Positions 22,083 through 36,612 of a stretch of DNA of 64,000 bases are shown in pieces. Made by a program: the position numbers and the translations under genes. A model generated the notes under the pieces. The model was given only the letters and a program-made list of their open reading frames with translations. It was not told the origin of the DNA and searched no databases. The stretch's first letter is position 1, and each line of letters opens with the position of its first letter. Source of the DNA: an uncultured Alphaproteobacteria bacterium (GTDB lineage: Bacteria > Pseudomonadota > Alphaproteobacteria > Pelagibacterales > Pelagibacteraceae); contig CAIQAD010000002.1 in NCBI GenBank assembly GCA_903869725.1, forward strand, positions 1 through 64,000. The letters run 5' to 3'.

Positions 22083-22613
22083 TTAATTATTTAATAATTT
22101 ATTTAATTTTGTTTTTGCAGATGTGTCAATCATTGTACTACCGATTTGCAAAACCGATCCGACCAATAATGAAGAATCTACCAAAAAAGAAATATTAATC
22201 TTTTTATTAAGAGTAGAGTTTAATTTCTCAGATATTTGTTTCTTTTCTAAATCTGTTATTTCGTGCGACAACCTTAATGCAGCTTGTATTTCTCCTCTTT
22301 TTTGAGAAGAAAGATTAAAGAAATTATTAATTATTTTTTCTATAAAAAAAAATCTTCTGTTTTTATTAACTACTTTTAAAAAACTTATAAATAAATTAGA
22401 AAAAGATAATTTTTTTGATAAAGCTTCTATAACCCCCTCTACAACATTAGATTTATAGGTTGGATTTTTAATAAAATTTTTAAGCTCTGTATTTTTTTCT
22501 AAAACTTCTTTTAAGGTAATGAAATCTTTCTCTAAAATACTTAGTTCTTTATTTTTATCTGCAATTTCATAAACTGCCTTAGCATAACGATTAATTTCGC
22601 CTAAAGATTGCAT
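22083..22613 (-). CDS. atpH: F1Fo ATP synthase delta subunit
   Basis: First gene of the atp F1 cluster; YAKAVYEIA, LLVGSVLQIGSTMIDTSAKTKLNKL. Confidence 0.92.
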   Translation of the reverse strand: MQSLGEINRYAKAVYEIADKNKELSILEKDFITLKEVLEKNTELKNFIKNPTYKSNVVEGVIEALSKKLSFSNLFISFLKVVNKNRRFFFIEKIINNFFNLSSQKRGEIQAALRLSHEITDLEKKQISEKLNSTLNKKINISFLVDSSLLVGSVLQIGSTMIDTSAKTKLNKLLNN

Positions 22614-22694
22614 AGATTTTAATTTTAAACTTTAAATCAAAAAATGTCTCGTAACATGCGAAATTGCTCTAATCAAGAGAGATAGTCTGAATTT

Positions 22695-24671
22695 TTATCT
22701 AAAATTAATTGGATCAACATCAATAGTTAACGAAATATTTTTTTTAATTACTATTGTTTTTAGCCAATCTTTTAAAATTTTTTGAGGAAAATCACTGTTA
22801 GGATATTTTAATAACAATCTTGAACGATATTTTCCCTTTATAAGCGAAATAGAAGCGCTCACGGGACCAAGTAACTTAGCATTTTTCATTAATGGAATTT
22901 TATTTTTAAGAATTCGGGCAAATTCATCAACGTCAAATTTATTTTTACCTGAAACAATAAATGCAATTAATTTTGTATAAGGTGGTAAATTCGCTTTTTC
23001 TCTAAAATTAATCTCTGCTTGGTAAAATGACAAAATATTTTTGTCACAAATTGATTTGAGAGTTTCGCTTTCTGGTTCAAAGCTCTGAAGATAAACAATT
23101 GATTTTTTAACTTCGCGACCCGCTCTACCACTTAACTGATTCATGAGCTGAAAAGTTTTTTCTGAACTTCTTATATCGCTACCTAAAAAATTCGTATCAG
23201 CATTAACAACAACAATACAATTTAACATTGGAAAATGAAAACCTTTTGAAATTAGTTGTGTTCCAACAATAATATCAATTTTTCCATTGTAGATGTTTTC
23301 AAATATTTTTTTTGTTTTTTCGTCTTCATGAATAAAATCACTAGAAAATAATTCTATTTTTTTGTCTGGAAAAATTTCTTTTACTTCCTCATAAATTTTT
23401 TCAACCCCTAATCCGTAAAAAGTTAATTGACAATCTCCATCTTCTTTACATTTTTTTTTTAATGATGAATGATAATCACAATAATGACATATTAATTGAT
23501 TGTTTTCTTTATGAAAAGTTAAAGCAACCGAGCAATTAGGACATTGAAATCTATGCCCACATTTTGAACATATAACGCATGTAGAGTAACCTCTGCGATT
23601 TAAAAAAAATAAAATTTGTTCTTTTTTTGAAATTTTATTTTTTAAATCATTAATAATACTTTCAGAAATAAATTTATTTTTTTTTGCAGGAAATTTTTTT
23701 AGATCTATAATTTTAATTTCCGGAAGCTCTGCATCGTTAAATCTTTTGATTAAACTAACATAAGAAAAATTCTTTTTTAAAGTATTGTAATATGTTTCTA
23801 TTGAAGGTGTTGCTGAAATTAAAATTATTGGTATTTTTTGAATTGAAGATAATAAAATAGCCATATCTCTTGCATTGTATGTAATTTGATCATCTTGTTT
23901 AAAAGATTGGTCATGTTCTTCATCAATAATAATTAACCCCAACTTTTTAAATGGCAAAAATAATGATGACCTAGCCCCCATTATTAAATTAATTTTTTGA
24001 TTTGATATTCCGTGAAAAATTTTTTTCTTATTTTTTTCTGATATTGATGAGTGCCAAATCGCAGGATAATTTCCAAAATATTCTTTAAATTTTTCTTTTA
24101 TTTGATTGGTTAAAGCAATTTCTGGGATTAACACCAAAACCTGATAACCTTTTTCTAAAAAATCTTTTATTTTTTTTAAATAAATTAATGTTTTTCCAGA
24201 ACCAGTAATTCCATGCAATAATGTTGTTGAAAAACTATCAGGAAGCACTTTCTCATCTAATATCTTAATTGCTTTTATTTGATTTTCATCAAAACTAATA
24301 TTTTTATCAAATTGATCATAATATTCTTCATATTCTTCATTCAATATTTTTTTTATACTGTTTTCGGTTAACGCTTGTTTATAAATAAATAACTTAAGAA
24401 CAATACCTATATCAACCAAGTTATATTTTGAAAACTTTTCAATAAAAATTATTTTTTCTTTAGTAAGCGAAGGAAAACTTATTTTTTTTTTTATATTCTT
24501 AATTTTAATTGTATTTTTTAATACCGATCCTTCTTTCCAAACCACACCAATTACATCTTTGTTACGAAAAGAGACTTGAACAAAATCTCCTATGGACAAA
24601 TTCATTTCTTTTGGAACAGAATATGTGAAAGGATGGTCAAATTTTAATGGCAATAATACATCTAATTTCAT
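22695..24671 (-). CDS. priA: Primosomal protein N' (replication restart helicase)
   Basis: HGITGSGKTLIYLK, IIDEEHDQSFKQ, zinc Cys pairs CSKCGHRFQCPNCSVALTFHKENNQLICHYC. Confidence 0.95.
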   Translation of the reverse strand: MKLDVLLPLKFDHPFTYSVPKEMNLSIGDFVQVSFRNKDVIGVVWKEGSVLKNTIKIKNIKKKISFPSLTKEKIIFIEKFSKYNLVDIGIVLKLFIYKQALTENSIKKILNEEYEEYYDQFDKNISFDENQIKAIKILDEKVLPDSFSTTLLHGITGSGKTLIYLKKIKDFLEKGYQVLVLIPEIALTNQIKEKFKEYFGNYPAIWHSSISEKNKKKIFHGISNQKINLIMGARSSLFLPFKKLGLIIIDEEHDQSFKQDDQITYNARDMAILLSSIQKIPIILISATPSIETYYNTLKKNFSYVSLIKRFNDAELPEIKIIDLKKFPAKKNKFISESIINDLKNKISKKEQILFFLNRRGYSTCVICSKCGHRFQCPNCSVALTFHKENNQLICHYCDYHSSLKKKCKEDGDCQLTFYGLGVEKIYEEVKEIFPDKKIELFSSDFIHEDEKTKKIFENIYNGKIDIIVGTQLISKGFHFPMLNCIVVVNADTNFLGSDIRSSEKTFQLMNQLSGRAGREVKKSIVYLQSFEPESETLKSICDKNILSFYQAEINFREKANLPPYTKLIAFIVSGKNKFDVDEFARILKNKIPLMKNAKLLGPVSASISLIKGKYRSRLLLKYPNSDFPQKILKDWLKTIVIKKNISLTIDVDPINFR

Positions 24672-24724
24672 TTAAAAAATTATTTTTTGTTTATTTCTTA
24701 TTATAAATTTTATATTCTATATTC

Positions 24725-25384
24725 ATGGAAATTTTTTTAGACTCATCTGATATTAAAGAAATTAGGCAATTAAACAAATCTAATTTGATTAATGGAATTA
24801 CTACTAACCCATCGCTTCTTGCAAGTGTAAAGACTGATTTTAAAATATTACTCAAAGAAATTTGCAAAGAAATTAAAGGTCCGGTAAGCGCTGAAGTTAC
24901 AGCTTCAAATTTTAATGATATGCTTAAAGAGGCAGAAATATTCAAAAAAATTGCAAAAAATATAGTTATTAAAATTCCTTTAACACAGGATGGACTACAA
25001 GCATGTCACGCTCTTTCTAAAAAAAAAATTAAAACTAATGTTACTCTTTGTTTTAGTCCTTCCCAGGCATTACTTGCTGCTAAAGCTGGAGCAACTTATA
25101 TATCTCCTTTTGTTGGAAGACTTGATGATATAGGAGAAAATGGAATTGAACTTATTTCTGATATAAGAAAAATATTTAATAATTATAAAAATCTCAAAAC
25201 CAAAATATTAGCTGCTTCTTTAAGAACTGTAGATCATGTTAATAAGGTTGCTGTAATTGGAGCAGACGTTGCAACTATACCTGCTAAAATTTTTAAAGAA
25301 CTATACAAACATCATCTAACAGATAAAGGAATTGAAATATTTAGTTCTGATTGGAAAAAATCAGGTATGAAAATTTTACCCTAA
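24725..25384 (+). CDS. Transaldolase / fructose-6-phosphate aldolase family
   Basis: MEIFLDSSDIKEIRQL, GITTNPSLLA, VKIPLTQDGLQA, TNVTLCFSPSQALLAAKAGATYISPFVGRLDD. Confidence 0.92.
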   Translation: MEIFLDSSDIKEIRQLNKSNLINGITTNPSLLASVKTDFKILLKEICKEIKGPVSAEVTASNFNDMLKEAEIFKKIAKNIVIKIPLTQDGLQACHALSKKKIKTNVTLCFSPSQALLAAKAGATYISPFVGRLDDIGENGIELISDIRKIFNNYKNLKTKILAASLRTVDHVNKVAVIGADVATIPAKIFKELYKHHLTDKGIEIFSSDWKKSGMKILP

Positions 25385-26778
25385 AAATGAATTGCTCGTT
25401 TATCAACTGCTAAAGCGGCTTCTTTTATAGCCTCAGCTAGAGTTGGATGTGCATGACACGTTCTTGCAATATCTTCAGAGCTTGCGCCAAACTCCATAGC
25501 TATAGCCATTTCAGCAATCATATTTCCAACGTCAGGACCGATCATATGAACACCTAAAACTTGATCAGTCTTTTCGTGCGCTAAAATTTTAACAAAACCA
25601 TCTGCCTCATCATTAATTTTAGCTCTTGAATTTGCCATAAAAGGAAATTTTCCAATCTTATAAGGAATTTTTTGTTCTTTTAATTGCTCTTCAGTTTTTC
25701 CAACGGACGCAACTTCTGGGGAAGTATAAACAACCCCTGGAATAACATCATAATTAACATGTCCATATTTTCCAGAAATAAACTCAGCAACTGCTATTCC
25801 TTCTTCTTCAGCTTTATGCGCGAGCATAGGTCCATTGATTACATCGCCTATGGCATATATATTATCTATATTTGTCCTATATTTATGATCGGTCTCGATT
25901 CTACCCTTTGAATCTATTTTTACTCCTATTTTATCTAGATTTAATCCTAAAGTGTTAGGTTTTCTTCCAACTGACATTAGAACAACATCACAACTCATTT
26001 CACTTTGATTACCATTCTTCTCGATTATAACTGTGGCACCTTTGTTATTTCTTTTAACGTTTACAACTTTTGTAGATAAATTAAATTTTATTCCCTGTTT
26101 TTGTAAAATTTTTAAAAAATTTTCTGAAATTTCTCTATCCATTCCAGGAGTTATATGATCTAAATATTCTACAACGTGAACTTCGGAACCAAGACGCAAC
26201 CATACAGAACCCATTTCTAGACCAATATAGCCAGCTCCAATAACAATCATTTTTTTTGGAACTTCAGACAAAGTTAATGCGCCTGTAGAAGATAAAATTA
26301 TTTTCTCATCAATTTCTATATTAGGTAAAGAGATAGGAACAGATCCAGTTGCAATAACAATATTTTTGAATTTATAATTTTTTTTATTATTTGAAAAATC
26401 CAAGACTGAAATTGTAGTTTTATCAACAAAAGATCCGAATCCTTTGAGATAAGTAACTTTATTTTTCTTAAATAAAAATTCTATACCTTTGGTAAGACCT
26501 TCGACTGATTTAGCCTTGTGACTCATCATTTTCTCAATATCTAATTTAGGTTCAGAAATATTGATTCCTATATTTTTAAATTCAGTTTTTGCTTTTTTAT
26601 ATAACTCTGATGAGTGCAATAACGCTTTTGAAGGAATGCATCCTACATTTAAGCAGGTTCCTCCTAGTGCGCCTCTAGATTCAATACAAGCTACGTTTAA
26701 TCCAAGTTGTGCTGCTCTAATAGCTGAAACATAACCTCCTGGACCACCGCCAATTATTATAAAATCAAACTCTTCCAT
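25381..26778 (-). CDS. lpdA: Dihydrolipoyl dehydrogenase
   Basis: IIGGGPGGYVSAIRAAQLG, GGTCLNVGCIPSKALLHSSE, HAHPTLAEAIKEA. Confidence 0.96.
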   Translation of the reverse strand: MEEFDFIIIGGGPGGYVSAIRAAQLGLNVACIESRGALGGTCLNVGCIPSKALLHSSELYKKAKTEFKNIGINISEPKLDIEKMMSHKAKSVEGLTKGIEFLFKKNKVTYLKGFGSFVDKTTISVLDFSNNKKNYKFKNIVIATGSVPISLPNIEIDEKIILSSTGALTLSEVPKKMIVIGAGYIGLEMGSVWLRLGSEVHVVEYLDHITPGMDREISENFLKILQKQGIKFNLSTKVVNVKRNNKGATVIIEKNGNQSEMSCDVVLMSVGRKPNTLGLNLDKIGVKIDSKGRIETDHKYRTNIDNIYAIGDVINGPMLAHKAEEEGIAVAEFISGKYGHVNYDVIPGVVYTSPEVASVGKTEEQLKEQKIPYKIGKFPFMANSRAKINDEADGFVKILAHEKTDQVLGVHMIGPDVGNMIAEMAIAMEFGASSEDIARTCHAHPTLAEAIKEAALAVDKRAIHF

Positions 26779-26781
26779 AAT

Positions 26782-27957
26782 TTAAATATTTAAAAATAAT
26801 CTTCTTGGATCTTCTAAATATTCTTTGACTCTTACTAAAAAAGAAACGGCATCTTTTCCATCTATAATTCTGTGATCATAAGACAAAGCTAAATACATAA
26901 TAGGTCTTACTTCAATCTTGCCATCAATAACAACTGCTCTTTGAACAATGTTATGCATACCAAGCACTCCTGATTGTGGTGGATTTAAAATTGGAGTTGA
27001 TAACATTGAGCCGTAAATTCCTCCATTTGTGATTGTAAATGTACCACCCTGCAATTCTTCTATTGTAAGTTGGCCAGTTTTTGCTTTTTCACCAAGAAGA
27101 ACAATTTTTTTTTCAATATCAGCAAATGATAATTGATCTGCTTCTCTAACTACAGGTACTATCAATCCCTTTTCAGTTCCAACTGCAACGCCAATATTAT
27201 AATAATTCTTATAAAGAATTTCATCATTCTGCACTTCTGCATTTAAAACTGGAAAAGACTTTAACGCGTTAACACAAGATTTAATAAAAAATGACATAAA
27301 ACCAAGTTTCACTCCATATCTTTTTTGAAAACCATCTTTATAATCAGCTCTCATTTCAATAATTCTTGTCATATCAATTTCATTAAAAGTCGTGAGCATG
27401 GCTGCATTATTTTGAGCTTCTTTTAATCTTTTTGCGATTGTTGCTCTAAGACGAGTCATTTTAACTCGTTCTTCATTTCCTTTGGTCGCACGAGCTTGTG
27501 TTGGAGCAAAATTTTGTCCCATTGCGTCTAGCAAATCTCCTTTTACAATTCTGCCATCCTTTCCTGAGCCAGATATTGTATTGATATCTATATTTTTTTC
27601 TTCAATAATTCTTTTAACAGAGGGAGATAAAAATTCTTTTTTACTAATTGGTATTTTTGGTTCTTCTATTATTTTTATTTGCTCAGAAATTTTTGTTTCT
27701 GCTTTCTTTGAAATATTTGAAACTCCAGATTCAATTGATCCTAATATTTCTCCAACACCGACTGTTAATCCTTCTTTAACTTTAATTTCCGCTAATACTC
27801 CGGATTGAGGAGATGGAACAGCAATACTTACTTTGTCAGTTTCAAGCTCAACTAATGGTTCGTCCGCCTGAACAGAATCGCCTACAGACTTCAACCATTT
27901 AGAAATGGTTGCTTCTTTTACTGATTCTCCTAAAACAGGAACTACTAAATTTACCAT
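26782..27957 (-). CDS. sucB: 2-oxoglutarate dehydrogenase E2 (dihydrolipoyl succinyltransferase)
   Basis: Lipoyl domain [12 protein letters not shown]; catalytic [18 protein letters not shown]. Confidence 0.96.
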   Translation of the reverse strand: MVNLVVPVLGESVKEATISKWLKSVGDSVQADEPLVELETDKVSIAVPSPQSGVLAEIKVKEGLTVGVGEILGSIESGVSNISKKAETKISEQIKIIEEPKIPISKKEFLSPSVKRIIEEKNIDINTISGSGKDGRIVKGDLLDAMGQNFAPTQARATKGNEERVKMTRLRATIAKRLKEAQNNAAMLTTFNEIDMTRIIEMRADYKDGFQKRYGVKLGFMSFFIKSCVNALKSFPVLNAEVQNDEILYKNYYNIGVAVGTEKGLIVPVVREADQLSFADIEKKIVLLGEKAKTGQLTIEELQGGTFTITNGGIYGSMLSTPILNPPQSGVLGMHNIVQRAVVIDGKIEVRPIMYLALSYDHRIIDGKDAVSFLVRVKEYLEDPRRLFLNI

Positions 27958-27958
27958 A

Positions 27959-30901
27959 TTATAAAAGTACTTCGGTTATTATATCTTCTTGTTGCTGAAT
28001 ATGCTTCTTTAAATATCCAGTAGCTGTAGAAGCGGATCTTTCTCTGCCAACATATTTCACCTTTTTGCTTTTTGCACCGATTAAATCTAAAGTCCATTCA
28101 ATATATTTTTCAACACTATTCCAGGCTCCCATATTCTGAGGTTCTTCTTGGCACCAAATGAACTCTTCAGCATTTTTAAAGCGTTTAAGAAAATTGGCTA
28201 ATGTTCTAATTGGAAAAGGGTAAAGCTGTTCAATTCTAAGTAATTGAACGCTGTTATTTCTTATAGTCTCTCTTTTTTCTGAAATATCAAAATAAATTTT
28301 TCCAGAACAAAGAACTACTCTTTTTATATTTTCATCTTTTTCTAATTTAATAAGATTATATTCCGGATAATCAGCATGATCTTGTAATATTCTATGAAAA
28401 GAATTTTTCGGTAAAAAATCTTCTATCTCTGAAACGCATTTCTTATGTCTTAAAAGCGATTTAGGGGTAAAAACAATTAGTGGCTTTCTAAATTTTCTAT
28501 GAATCTGTCTTCTTAAAGCATGAAAATAATTTGCTGGAGTAGTACAATTTACAACCTGTAAATTTTCTTGAGCACAAGCTTGAAGATATCTTTCAATTCT
28601 AGCTGACGAATGTTCTGGACCTTGACCTTCGTATCCATGTGGCAAAAGCATCACTAATCCACTTGCTCTACTCCATTTTTTTTCTCCTGATGCAATAAAT
28701 TGATCAAAAATAATTTGCGCTCCATTTGCAAAATCTCCGAATTGAGCTTCCCACAAAACTAATGTTTCGGGAGATGATAATGAATAACCATATTCAAATC
28801 CTAAAACTCCAAACTCAGATAATAAACTATCAATGATTTCAAATTGGACTTGATTGCCAGAAATATTTTTTAGTGGATAATATTTTTCTCCTGTTTCTTG
28901 ATCAACAACAACGGCGTGCCTTTGGCTAAAAGTTCCTCTTGAAGAATCTTGTCCTACAAATCTTACGGGATAACCTTCCATTAATAGTGTTCCAAATGCC
29001 AAACTTTCTGCCATAGCCCAATCAAAACCTTTTCCAGTTTCAAACATTTTTCTCTTCGCTTCAAAAAGTCTTTTAATTGTAGGATGCGAATTTAAATTAT
29101 TTGGTAATTCACAAATTTTTTTTCCTACTTGGTTAATTAATTCCGCACTTACTCCCGTTACTCCTCTCCTATCTGATCCAAATTCTGTAGTAAATTTTGA
29201 CCATGAGCCTGTAAACCAATCAAAATCGTTAGGCTTATAATCTTTTGAAGACACGAACTCTTGATCTAAAAAACTTTTAAACTTATTTTTTTCTGATTGA
29301 ATGTCATTATTTGTAATTACACCCTCTTTAACAAGTTGATTTCCGTAAATACTAGCTGTTGAAGGATGGGTTTTTATTTTTTTATACATTAAAGGCTGTG
29401 TAAAAGAGGGTTCATCTCCTTCATTGTGACCAAATCTTCGATAACAAATAATATCGATAACTACGTCACGTTTAAATTTTTGCCTAAATTCTGTAGCTAT
29501 TCTAGCGCAATATACAACGGCTTCTGCATCATCTCCGTTAACATGAAATATTGGAGCCTGAACCATCTTTGCAACTTCTGAGGGGTATGGCGAAGATCTT
29601 GCATAAGCTGGACTTGTAGTAAAACCTATTTGATTATTTACTATAATATGAATTGTACCACCTGTGTTATGACCTTTTAGACCTGACATCGCAAAACATT
29701 CTGCAACAATTCCTTGCCCAGCAAAAGCAGCATCTCCATGCAATAATACAGGAATGACTTTTGTTCTTTCAGTATCTTTGTGAAAAAATTGTTTTGCTCT
29801 AGTTTGACCCAAAACTACTGGATTTACGGCCTCTAAATGAGAGGGATTTGCCGTTAGACTAACATGTACCACATTGCCTGAAAATTCTCTATCAGCTGAA
29901 GCTCCTAAGTGATATTTAACATCTCCTGAAACTCCCCCTACATCTGGCCCTGGGTCTCCACTAAATTCTTTAAATATTTTTTTAAATGGTTTTTGAATAA
30001 CATTAGCTAAAATATTTAATCTACCTCTATGAGGCATTCCAATCTTTATTTCTTTTACACCAGAGGATCCTCCTACTTTTATAATTTGTTCTAAAGCAGG
30101 TATTAATGATTCACATCCATCTAATCCGAATCTTTTAGTTCCGACATATTTTGTATGACAATAATTTTCAAATCCTTCAGTTGCTACTAATTTAGTAAAT
30201 ATTGCCTTTTTTCCTTCAATAGTAAAATTTTGCTCATTATTTTTTGATTCTATTCTTTCTTGTATCCATTGTTTTTCAGCAGGATCTCCCATGTGCATAA
30301 ATTCTATACCAATTTTTGAACAATAAGTTTTTAATAAAATTTCTAAAATTTCATTAACAGTTGCGTATTGAAGTCCAAGAACTTTATCTAAAAAAATTTT
30401 TCTATTTCTGTCTTCTTTTTTAAATCCATAAGTTTCTGGATTTAATTCTGGATGATAGTTTTTTTCTGTAAGCTCAAGTGGATCAAGGTCTGCTATAAGA
30501 TGACCTCTAATTCTATAAGCTCTAATCATCATTATCGCGCGTACTGAATCTATTGTTGATCTTTCTACATCTAAATTTTCATTAAAAACTATTTCTTTTG
30601 CGTGATTGACAATTTTTTCTTTTAAGGAATTCTGATTTAAATCTTTTGGCAAATATTTTTCATAAATGTCTAAATCTCCATTAGTAATAAATTTGATATT
30701 TTTTGGAGTCCAACTGGGCTCTTGATTGCTGGTTATGTTTTGTTTTGCATCTGAAAGTCCTTCAAAAAATTCTCTCCAGCTATCAGGTATACTAGATGGA
30801 TCTTCGGCATATTTAATATAAAGTTTTTCAATATAAGATGAGTTATTTCCTGATAAAAATGAAGTTTTTTCAAATATTAGATTATTTTGCTCTGACGACA
30901 T
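27959..30901 (-). CDS. sucA: 2-oxoglutarate dehydrogenase E1
   Basis: [49 protein letters not shown]. Confidence 0.97.
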   Translation of the reverse strand: MSSEQNNLIFEKTSFLSGNNSSYIEKLYIKYAEDPSSIPDSWREFFEGLSDAKQNITSNQEPSWTPKNIKFITNGDLDIYEKYLPKDLNQNSLKEKIVNHAKEIVFNENLDVERSTIDSVRAIMMIRAYRIRGHLIADLDPLELTEKNYHPELNPETYGFKKEDRNRKIFLDKVLGLQYATVNEILEILLKTYCSKIGIEFMHMGDPAEKQWIQERIESKNNEQNFTIEGKKAIFTKLVATEGFENYCHTKYVGTKRFGLDGCESLIPALEQIIKVGGSSGVKEIKIGMPHRGRLNILANVIQKPFKKIFKEFSGDPGPDVGGVSGDVKYHLGASADREFSGNVVHVSLTANPSHLEAVNPVVLGQTRAKQFFHKDTERTKVIPVLLHGDAAFAGQGIVAECFAMSGLKGHNTGGTIHIIVNNQIGFTTSPAYARSSPYPSEVAKMVQAPIFHVNGDDAEAVVYCARIATEFRQKFKRDVVIDIICYRRFGHNEGDEPSFTQPLMYKKIKTHPSTASIYGNQLVKEGVITNNDIQSEKNKFKSFLDQEFVSSKDYKPNDFDWFTGSWSKFTTEFGSDRRGVTGVSAELINQVGKKICELPNNLNSHPTIKRLFEAKRKMFETGKGFDWAMAESLAFGTLLMEGYPVRFVGQDSSRGTFSQRHAVVVDQETGEKYYPLKNISGNQVQFEIIDSLLSEFGVLGFEYGYSLSSPETLVLWEAQFGDFANGAQIIFDQFIASGEKKWSRASGLVMLLPHGYEGQGPEHSSARIERYLQACAQENLQVVNCTTPANYFHALRRQIHRKFRKPLIVFTPKSLLRHKKCVSEIEDFLPKNSFHRILQDHADYPEYNLIKLEKDENIKRVVLCSGKIYFDISEKRETIRNNSVQLLRIEQLYPFPIRTLANFLKRFKNAEEFIWCQEEPQNMGAWNSVEKYIEWTLDLIGAKSKKVKYVGRERSASTATGYLKKHIQQQEDIITEVLL

Positions 30902-30926
30902 TTAATTCTTTAGTCTTAATAAAATA

Positions 30927-31802
30927 TTATAACTTAATTTTGTCAAATAGTGTTTTGCCAATATCTGCTGGAGAATTTGCAACAGTTATTCCACAAGATT
31001 TCATTTTCTCTATTTTGTCTTTTGCCAATCCTTTTCCACCAGAAATAATTGCTCCGGCATGCCCCATCCTTCTTCCTGGTGGTGCTGTTACTCCTGCGAT
31101 GAAACCAACTACTGGTTTTTTTGTCTTTGAAGATTTTATAAATTCAGCGGCTTCTTCTTCTGCGCTACCACCTATCTCACCGATCATAATGATCGACTTT
31201 GTTTGATCATCTTTTATAAATAATTCTATGCAATCAATAAAATTAGTTCCGTTAATAGGGTCACCACCGATTCCAATGCAGGTTGATTGTCCTAAACCTA
31301 ATTCTGTAACCTGAGCTACTGCTTCATAAGTTAATGTTCCAGATCTAGAAACAATACCAACTGAACCTTTTTTATGAATATGTGCGGGCATAATTCCAAT
31401 TTTACATTCACCTGGAGTAATTATTCCAGGACAGTTTGGTCCAATTAAGCGACTTTTTGATTTAATTAATTTTTCTTTAACCTTAATCATGTCAAGAATT
31501 GGTATTCCTTCAGTAATGCAAACTATAAGCTTAATTTCATTTTCAATAGCTTCCAATATAGCTGCGGCAGCAAAGGGTGCTGGCACATAAATCATAGTCG
31601 CGTCTGGCTGGACTTTTTCAACTGCCTCAGCAACCGTATTAAATACTGGTTTTCCAAGATGCATTTGTCCGCCTTTTTTTGGAGTAATTCCTCCTACTAA
31701 ATTAGTTCCGTAAGCAATGGCTTGCTCAGAGTGAAAAGTTCCATGTGTTCCTGTAAAACCCTGACAAATAACTCTTGTATTTTTATTTACTAAGACTGAC
31801 AT
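30927..31802 (-). CDS. sucD: Succinyl-CoA ligase alpha subunit
   Basis: [43 protein letters not shown]. Confidence 0.97.
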   Translation of the reverse strand: MSVLVNKNTRVICQGFTGTHGTFHSEQAIAYGTNLVGGITPKKGGQMHLGKPVFNTVAEAVEKVQPDATMIYVPAPFAAAAILEAIENEIKLIVCITEGIPILDMIKVKEKLIKSKSRLIGPNCPGIITPGECKIGIMPAHIHKKGSVGIVSRSGTLTYEAVAQVTELGLGQSTCIGIGGDPINGTNFIDCIELFIKDDQTKSIIMIGEIGGSAEEEAAEFIKSSKTKKPVVGFIAGVTAPPGRRMGHAGAIISGGKGLAKDKIEKMKSCGITVANSPADIGKTLFDKIKL

Positions 31803-32963
31803 TTATTTTGTTGCCTCAACAATTTTTTGTGCAGCTTCATTTAAATTGTTAGCTGAAATAATTTTTAATCCAGATTTTTTTAATATTTCTTTTCCTTCTT
31901 CAACATTAGTTCCAGCGAGTCTAACAACTAATGGAACTTTTAACTCTACCTCTTTAGCAGCATCAATTACTCCTTGAGCTATAATGTCACAACGCATAAT
32001 CCCGCCAAAAATATTAACAAGAATTCCTCTAACATTTTTATCAGATAAAATTATTTTAAAAGCTGCTGAAACTTTCTCTTTTGTAGCTCCGCCCCCAACA
32101 TCAAGGAAATTTGCAGGTTCTGAGCCATAAAATTTAATAATATCCATCGTTGCCATTGCAAGTCCAGCACCATTAACCATACAACCAATTTTTCCGTCTA
32201 ATTTAATATAAGCAAGTTCATATTTACTTGCTTCGATTTCCATAGGGTCTTCTTCGTTTAAATCTCTAAGAGCTTTTATTTCAGGATGTCTAAAAAGAGC
32301 ATTATCGTCAAAATTTATTTTTGCATCTAAACATTTGATTTGGTTTTGCTTGGTTAAAATTAACGGATTAATTTCAATAAGATTTGCATCTGTTTTAATT
32401 AGAGTCTCAAAAAGAGATATTGCAACTTTTTTTGCTTGTTCTTTTTGCTCTATATTTAAATTAAATGGCCTAACTATATTTTCTAAATCTTGATCGCTTA
32501 ACTTTTGTGACAAAAAAACTCGTGTTGTAATTATCTTATCTGGAGTTTTTAGTGCAACTTCTTCCACATCCATTCCTCCTTCTGCACTAGAGATGAAGGC
32601 AATTTTAGATGAAGCTCTATCCACTAAACATGATAGATAAAATTCTTTTTGAATATCGGAAGCCTCTTCTATGTATAATCTTTTTACTTCACGTCCTTGA
32701 GGTCCAGTTTGATTAGTTATAAGAATTTTTCCAAGCAAATTTTGGCTTATACTTTTAACTTCATCAATACTTTTTGCTAATTTAACTCCTCCAGCTTTTC
32801 CTCTCCCTCCAGCATGAATTTGTGCTTTTACAACATATAAATCTGATTTTAAATCCTTAATTTTTTGATCTATTTCATTAATTGAAAAAATAACTACTCC
32901 TTTAGATACAGGAGCTCCAAAACTTTTTATTAAATCTTTGGCTTGATGTTCATGAATATTCAT
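31803..32963 (-). CDS. sucC: Succinyl-CoA ligase beta subunit
   Basis: [48 protein letters not shown]. Confidence 0.97.
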   Translation of the reverse strand: MNIHEHQAKDLIKSFGAPVSKGVVIFSINEIDQKIKDLKSDLYVVKAQIHAGGRGKAGGVKLAKSIDEVKSISQNLLGKILITNQTGPQGREVKRLYIEEASDIQKEFYLSCLVDRASSKIAFISSAEGGMDVEEVALKTPDKIITTRVFLSQKLSDQDLENIVRPFNLNIEQKEQAKKVAISLFETLIKTDANLIEINPLILTKQNQIKCLDAKINFDDNALFRHPEIKALRDLNEEDPMEIEASKYELAYIKLDGKIGCMVNGAGLAMATMDIIKFYGSEPANFLDVGGGATKEKVSAAFKIILSDKNVRGILVNIFGGIMRCDIIAQGVIDAAKEVELKVPLVVRLAGTNVEEGKEILKKSGLKIISANNLNEAAQKIVEATK

Positions 32964-32973
32964 TTTTTAAATA

Positions 32974-34008
<1,035 letters not shown>

Positions 34009-34036
34009 CTAATGAGTCAAATAAACTTACTAAGAA

Positions 34037-34831
34037 TTACAAATTTTTACTATATTGTGTTAACATCTTTTTGATTGAACCAATAGCTTTTGCTGGATTT
34101 AAACCTTTTGGGCAAGAATTAGTACAATTCATGATAGTATGACATCTAAAAAGTTTAAGTTCATCTGCAACTTTTTTAAGCCTTTTTTCTCTCTCTTCGT
34201 CTCTACTATCTATAATCCATCTATAGGCCTGCAATAAAACTGCTGGTCCTAAATATTTCTCTCCATTCCACCAATAACTCGGACAAGAAGTAGAACAGCA
34301 AGCACATAAAATACATTCATATAGTCCATCTAATTTTTCTCTGTCTTTTTTTGATTGATAAATTTCATGTTTATCAACCTTATCATTTTTAGCTTCAACT
34401 TGTAACCAAGGTTCTATGGATTGATATTGCTTGTAAAGTTTATTTAAATCTGGGACTAAATCTTTAACAACCTGCATATGAGGCAATGGATAAATTTTAA
34501 TCTCACCAACAATATCTTTGGCAGATTTCGTGCAAGCTAAAGTATTAGTGCCATCAATATTCATAGCGCATGATCCACATACTCCTTCTCTACACGATCT
34601 TCTAAAAGTAACAGTGCTGTCAATTTCATTTTTAATTTTAATTAAAACATCAAGTACCATTGGACCACATTCATCCATATTAACTTCATATGTATCTAAT
34701 CTTGGATTCTCATTTGATTCTGGACTCCAACGATAAATTTTAACTTTTTTTAAAGTTTTACCATTTGTCTTATCTTTAAAATATTTTCCTTCTACAACTT
34801 TTGAATTTTTTGGCAAAGAAAATTGAACCAT
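34037..34831 (-). CDS. sdhB: Succinate dehydrogenase iron-sulfur subunit
   Basis: [39 protein letters not shown]. Confidence 0.97.
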   Translation of the reverse strand: MVQFSLPKNSKVVEGKYFKDKTNGKTLKKVKIYRWSPESNENPRLDTYEVNMDECGPMVLDVLIKIKNEIDSTVTFRRSCREGVCGSCAMNIDGTNTLACTKSAKDIVGEIKIYPLPHMQVVKDLVPDLNKLYKQYQSIEPWLQVEAKNDKVDKHEIYQSKKDREKLDGLYECILCACCSTSCPSYWWNGEKYLGPAVLLQAYRWIIDSRDEEREKRLKKVADELKLFRCHTIMNCTNSCPKGLNPAKAIGSIKKMLTQYSKNL

Positions 34832-36612
34832 TAATAAACTCTCGCTTTTGGAGGAAAATATTGAACTTCGTTTGATAGAGTAAAATTATGTACATTCCTA
34901 TAATCGATTTTAACTTTTTCACCGTCTTGCCAAGCAAGAGTATGTTTCATCCATTTCTCATCATCTCTTTCCTTGAAATCTTCTCTTGAATGCGCTCCTC
35001 GGCTTTCTTTTCTGTTCTCAGCTGAAGCCATTGTAACCATTGCTTGTCTAATTAAATTATCGAATTCTAAAGTCTCAACTAAATCAGTATTAAAAATTAA
35101 AGATTTATCTTTAACAACAATATCTTCTATTCCTTGCCATGGTTTTTTAATATCTGCCAAACCTTGTTTTAATATTTTTTCATCTCTAAATACTGCACAT
35201 TTTGACTGCATAGTTCTTTGCATTTGATCTCTTAATTTTGCTGTAGATGTTGAGCCATTAGCATTTCTTAATTTATCAAATCTAGATAAAGATTTTTGTG
35301 TATCATTTTCAGATATTTTTTCATGTTTCGAATTTGGTTTAACTAACTCAGCGGCTCTCATTGCAGCTGCTCTTCCAAAAACAACTAGATCTATTAATGA
35401 ATTAGAGCCTAATCTGTTTGCTCCATGTACTGAAACGCAAGCTGCCTCCCCTACAGCCATTAATCCCGGAACAATTACATCTTTATTATTTTCTGATTTA
35501 GATATTACTTCACCATAATAATTAGTTGGTATTCCTCCCATATTGTAATGAACAGTTGGAACAACTGGTATGGGTTCCTTGGTAACGTCAACGCCAGCAA
35601 AAATTTTTGCTGATTCTGAAATTCCAGGCAATCTTTCATGTAATACTTTTGGATCTAAATGATTAAGATGAAGATAAATATGATCCTTTTGCTTACCAAC
35701 TCCTCTTCCTTGGTTAATTTCTATAGTCATCGATCTTGAAACAACATCTCTTGAAGCCAAATCTTTTGCATGAGGAGCGTATCTCTCCATAAATCTCTCT
35801 CCTTCAGAATTAACCAAAAAGCCTCCCTCTCCTCTTGAGCCTTCAGTAATTAAACATCCAGCACCATAAATTCCAGTTGGATGAAATTGAACAAATTCCA
35901 TATCTTGCAAAGGCAATCCTGCTCTTAAAACCATTGCATTGCCATCACCTGTGCAAGTGTGTGCAGAAGTTGCTGAAAAATATGCTCTGCCATAACCGCC
36001 TGTTGCTAAAATTGTAATATGAGATCTAAAACGATGAATAGTTCCGTCTTGCAAATTCCAAGCAGTTACACCGTAACATTTGCCGTTTTTCATTATTAGA
36101 TCTAATGCAAAATATTCTATGAAAAATTCGGTATTTCTTTTTAATGCCTGTCCATACAATGTGTGCAAAATCGCATGACCTGTTCTATCCGCAGCCGCAC
36201 AAGTTCTTTGTGCAATTCCATTACCATAATTAGCTGTCATACCACCAAATGGCCTTTGATAAATTTTTCCTTCTTCTGTTCTGCTAAAAGGAACTCCATA
36301 TTTTTCAAGTTCAATTACTGCTCGTGGTGCTTCTTTACATAAATACTCAATCGCATCTTGATCTCCTAACCAGTCGGCACCTTTGACTGTATCATACATG
36401 TGCCAACGCCAATCATCTTCAGACATATTTCCCAAAGCCGCTGAAATACCACCTTGTGCGGCAGCTGTATGACTTCTGGTTGGAAATACTTTTGAAATAC
36501 AAGCTGTTTTAAGTCCAGCTTCTGCTAACCCCACTGCTGCTCTCAACCCTGAGCCGCCCGCACCAACAACTATAACGTCATATTCATGTTCAATAATTGG
36601 ATAACTGCTCAT
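34831..36612 (-). CDS. sdhA: Succinate dehydrogenase flavoprotein subunit
   Basis: [51 protein letters not shown]. Confidence 0.97.
   Translation of the reverse strand: MSSYPIIEHEYDVIVVGAGGSGLRAAVGLAEAGLKTACISKVFPTRSHTAAAQGGISAALGNMSEDDWRWHMYDTVKGADWLGDQDAIEYLCKEAPRAVIELEKYGVPFSRTEEGKIYQRPFGGMTANYGNGIAQRTCAAADRTGHAILHTLYGQALKRNTEFFIEYFALDLIMKNGKCYGVTAWNLQDGTIHRFRSHITILATGGYGRAYFSATSAHTCTGDGNAMVLRAGLPLQDMEFVQFHPTGIYGAGCLITEGSRGEGGFLVNSEGERFMERYAPHAKDLASRDVVSRSMTIEINQGRGVGKQKDHIYLHLNHLDPKVLHERLPGISESAKIFAGVDVTKEPIPVVPTVHYNMGGIPTNYYGEVISKSENNKDVIVPGLMAVGEAACVSVHGANRLGSNSLIDLVVFGRAAAMRAAELVKPNSKHEKISENDTQKSLSRFDKLRNANGSTSTAKLRDQMQRTMQSKCAVFRDEKILKQGLADIKKPWQGIEDIVVKDKSLIFNTDLVETLEFDNLIRQAMVTMASAENRKESRGAHSREDFKERDDEKWMKHTLAWQDGEKVKIDYRNVHNFTLSNEVQYFPPKARVY

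Noticed and set aside
22614-22694. Structured leader or promoter in the 81-nt priA-atpH gap (CTCT-TGATT-AGAG and TTGATT elements)
   Set aside because: Only short imperfect stems and a poor -10 match; plausible promoter region but not supportable from sequence alone.
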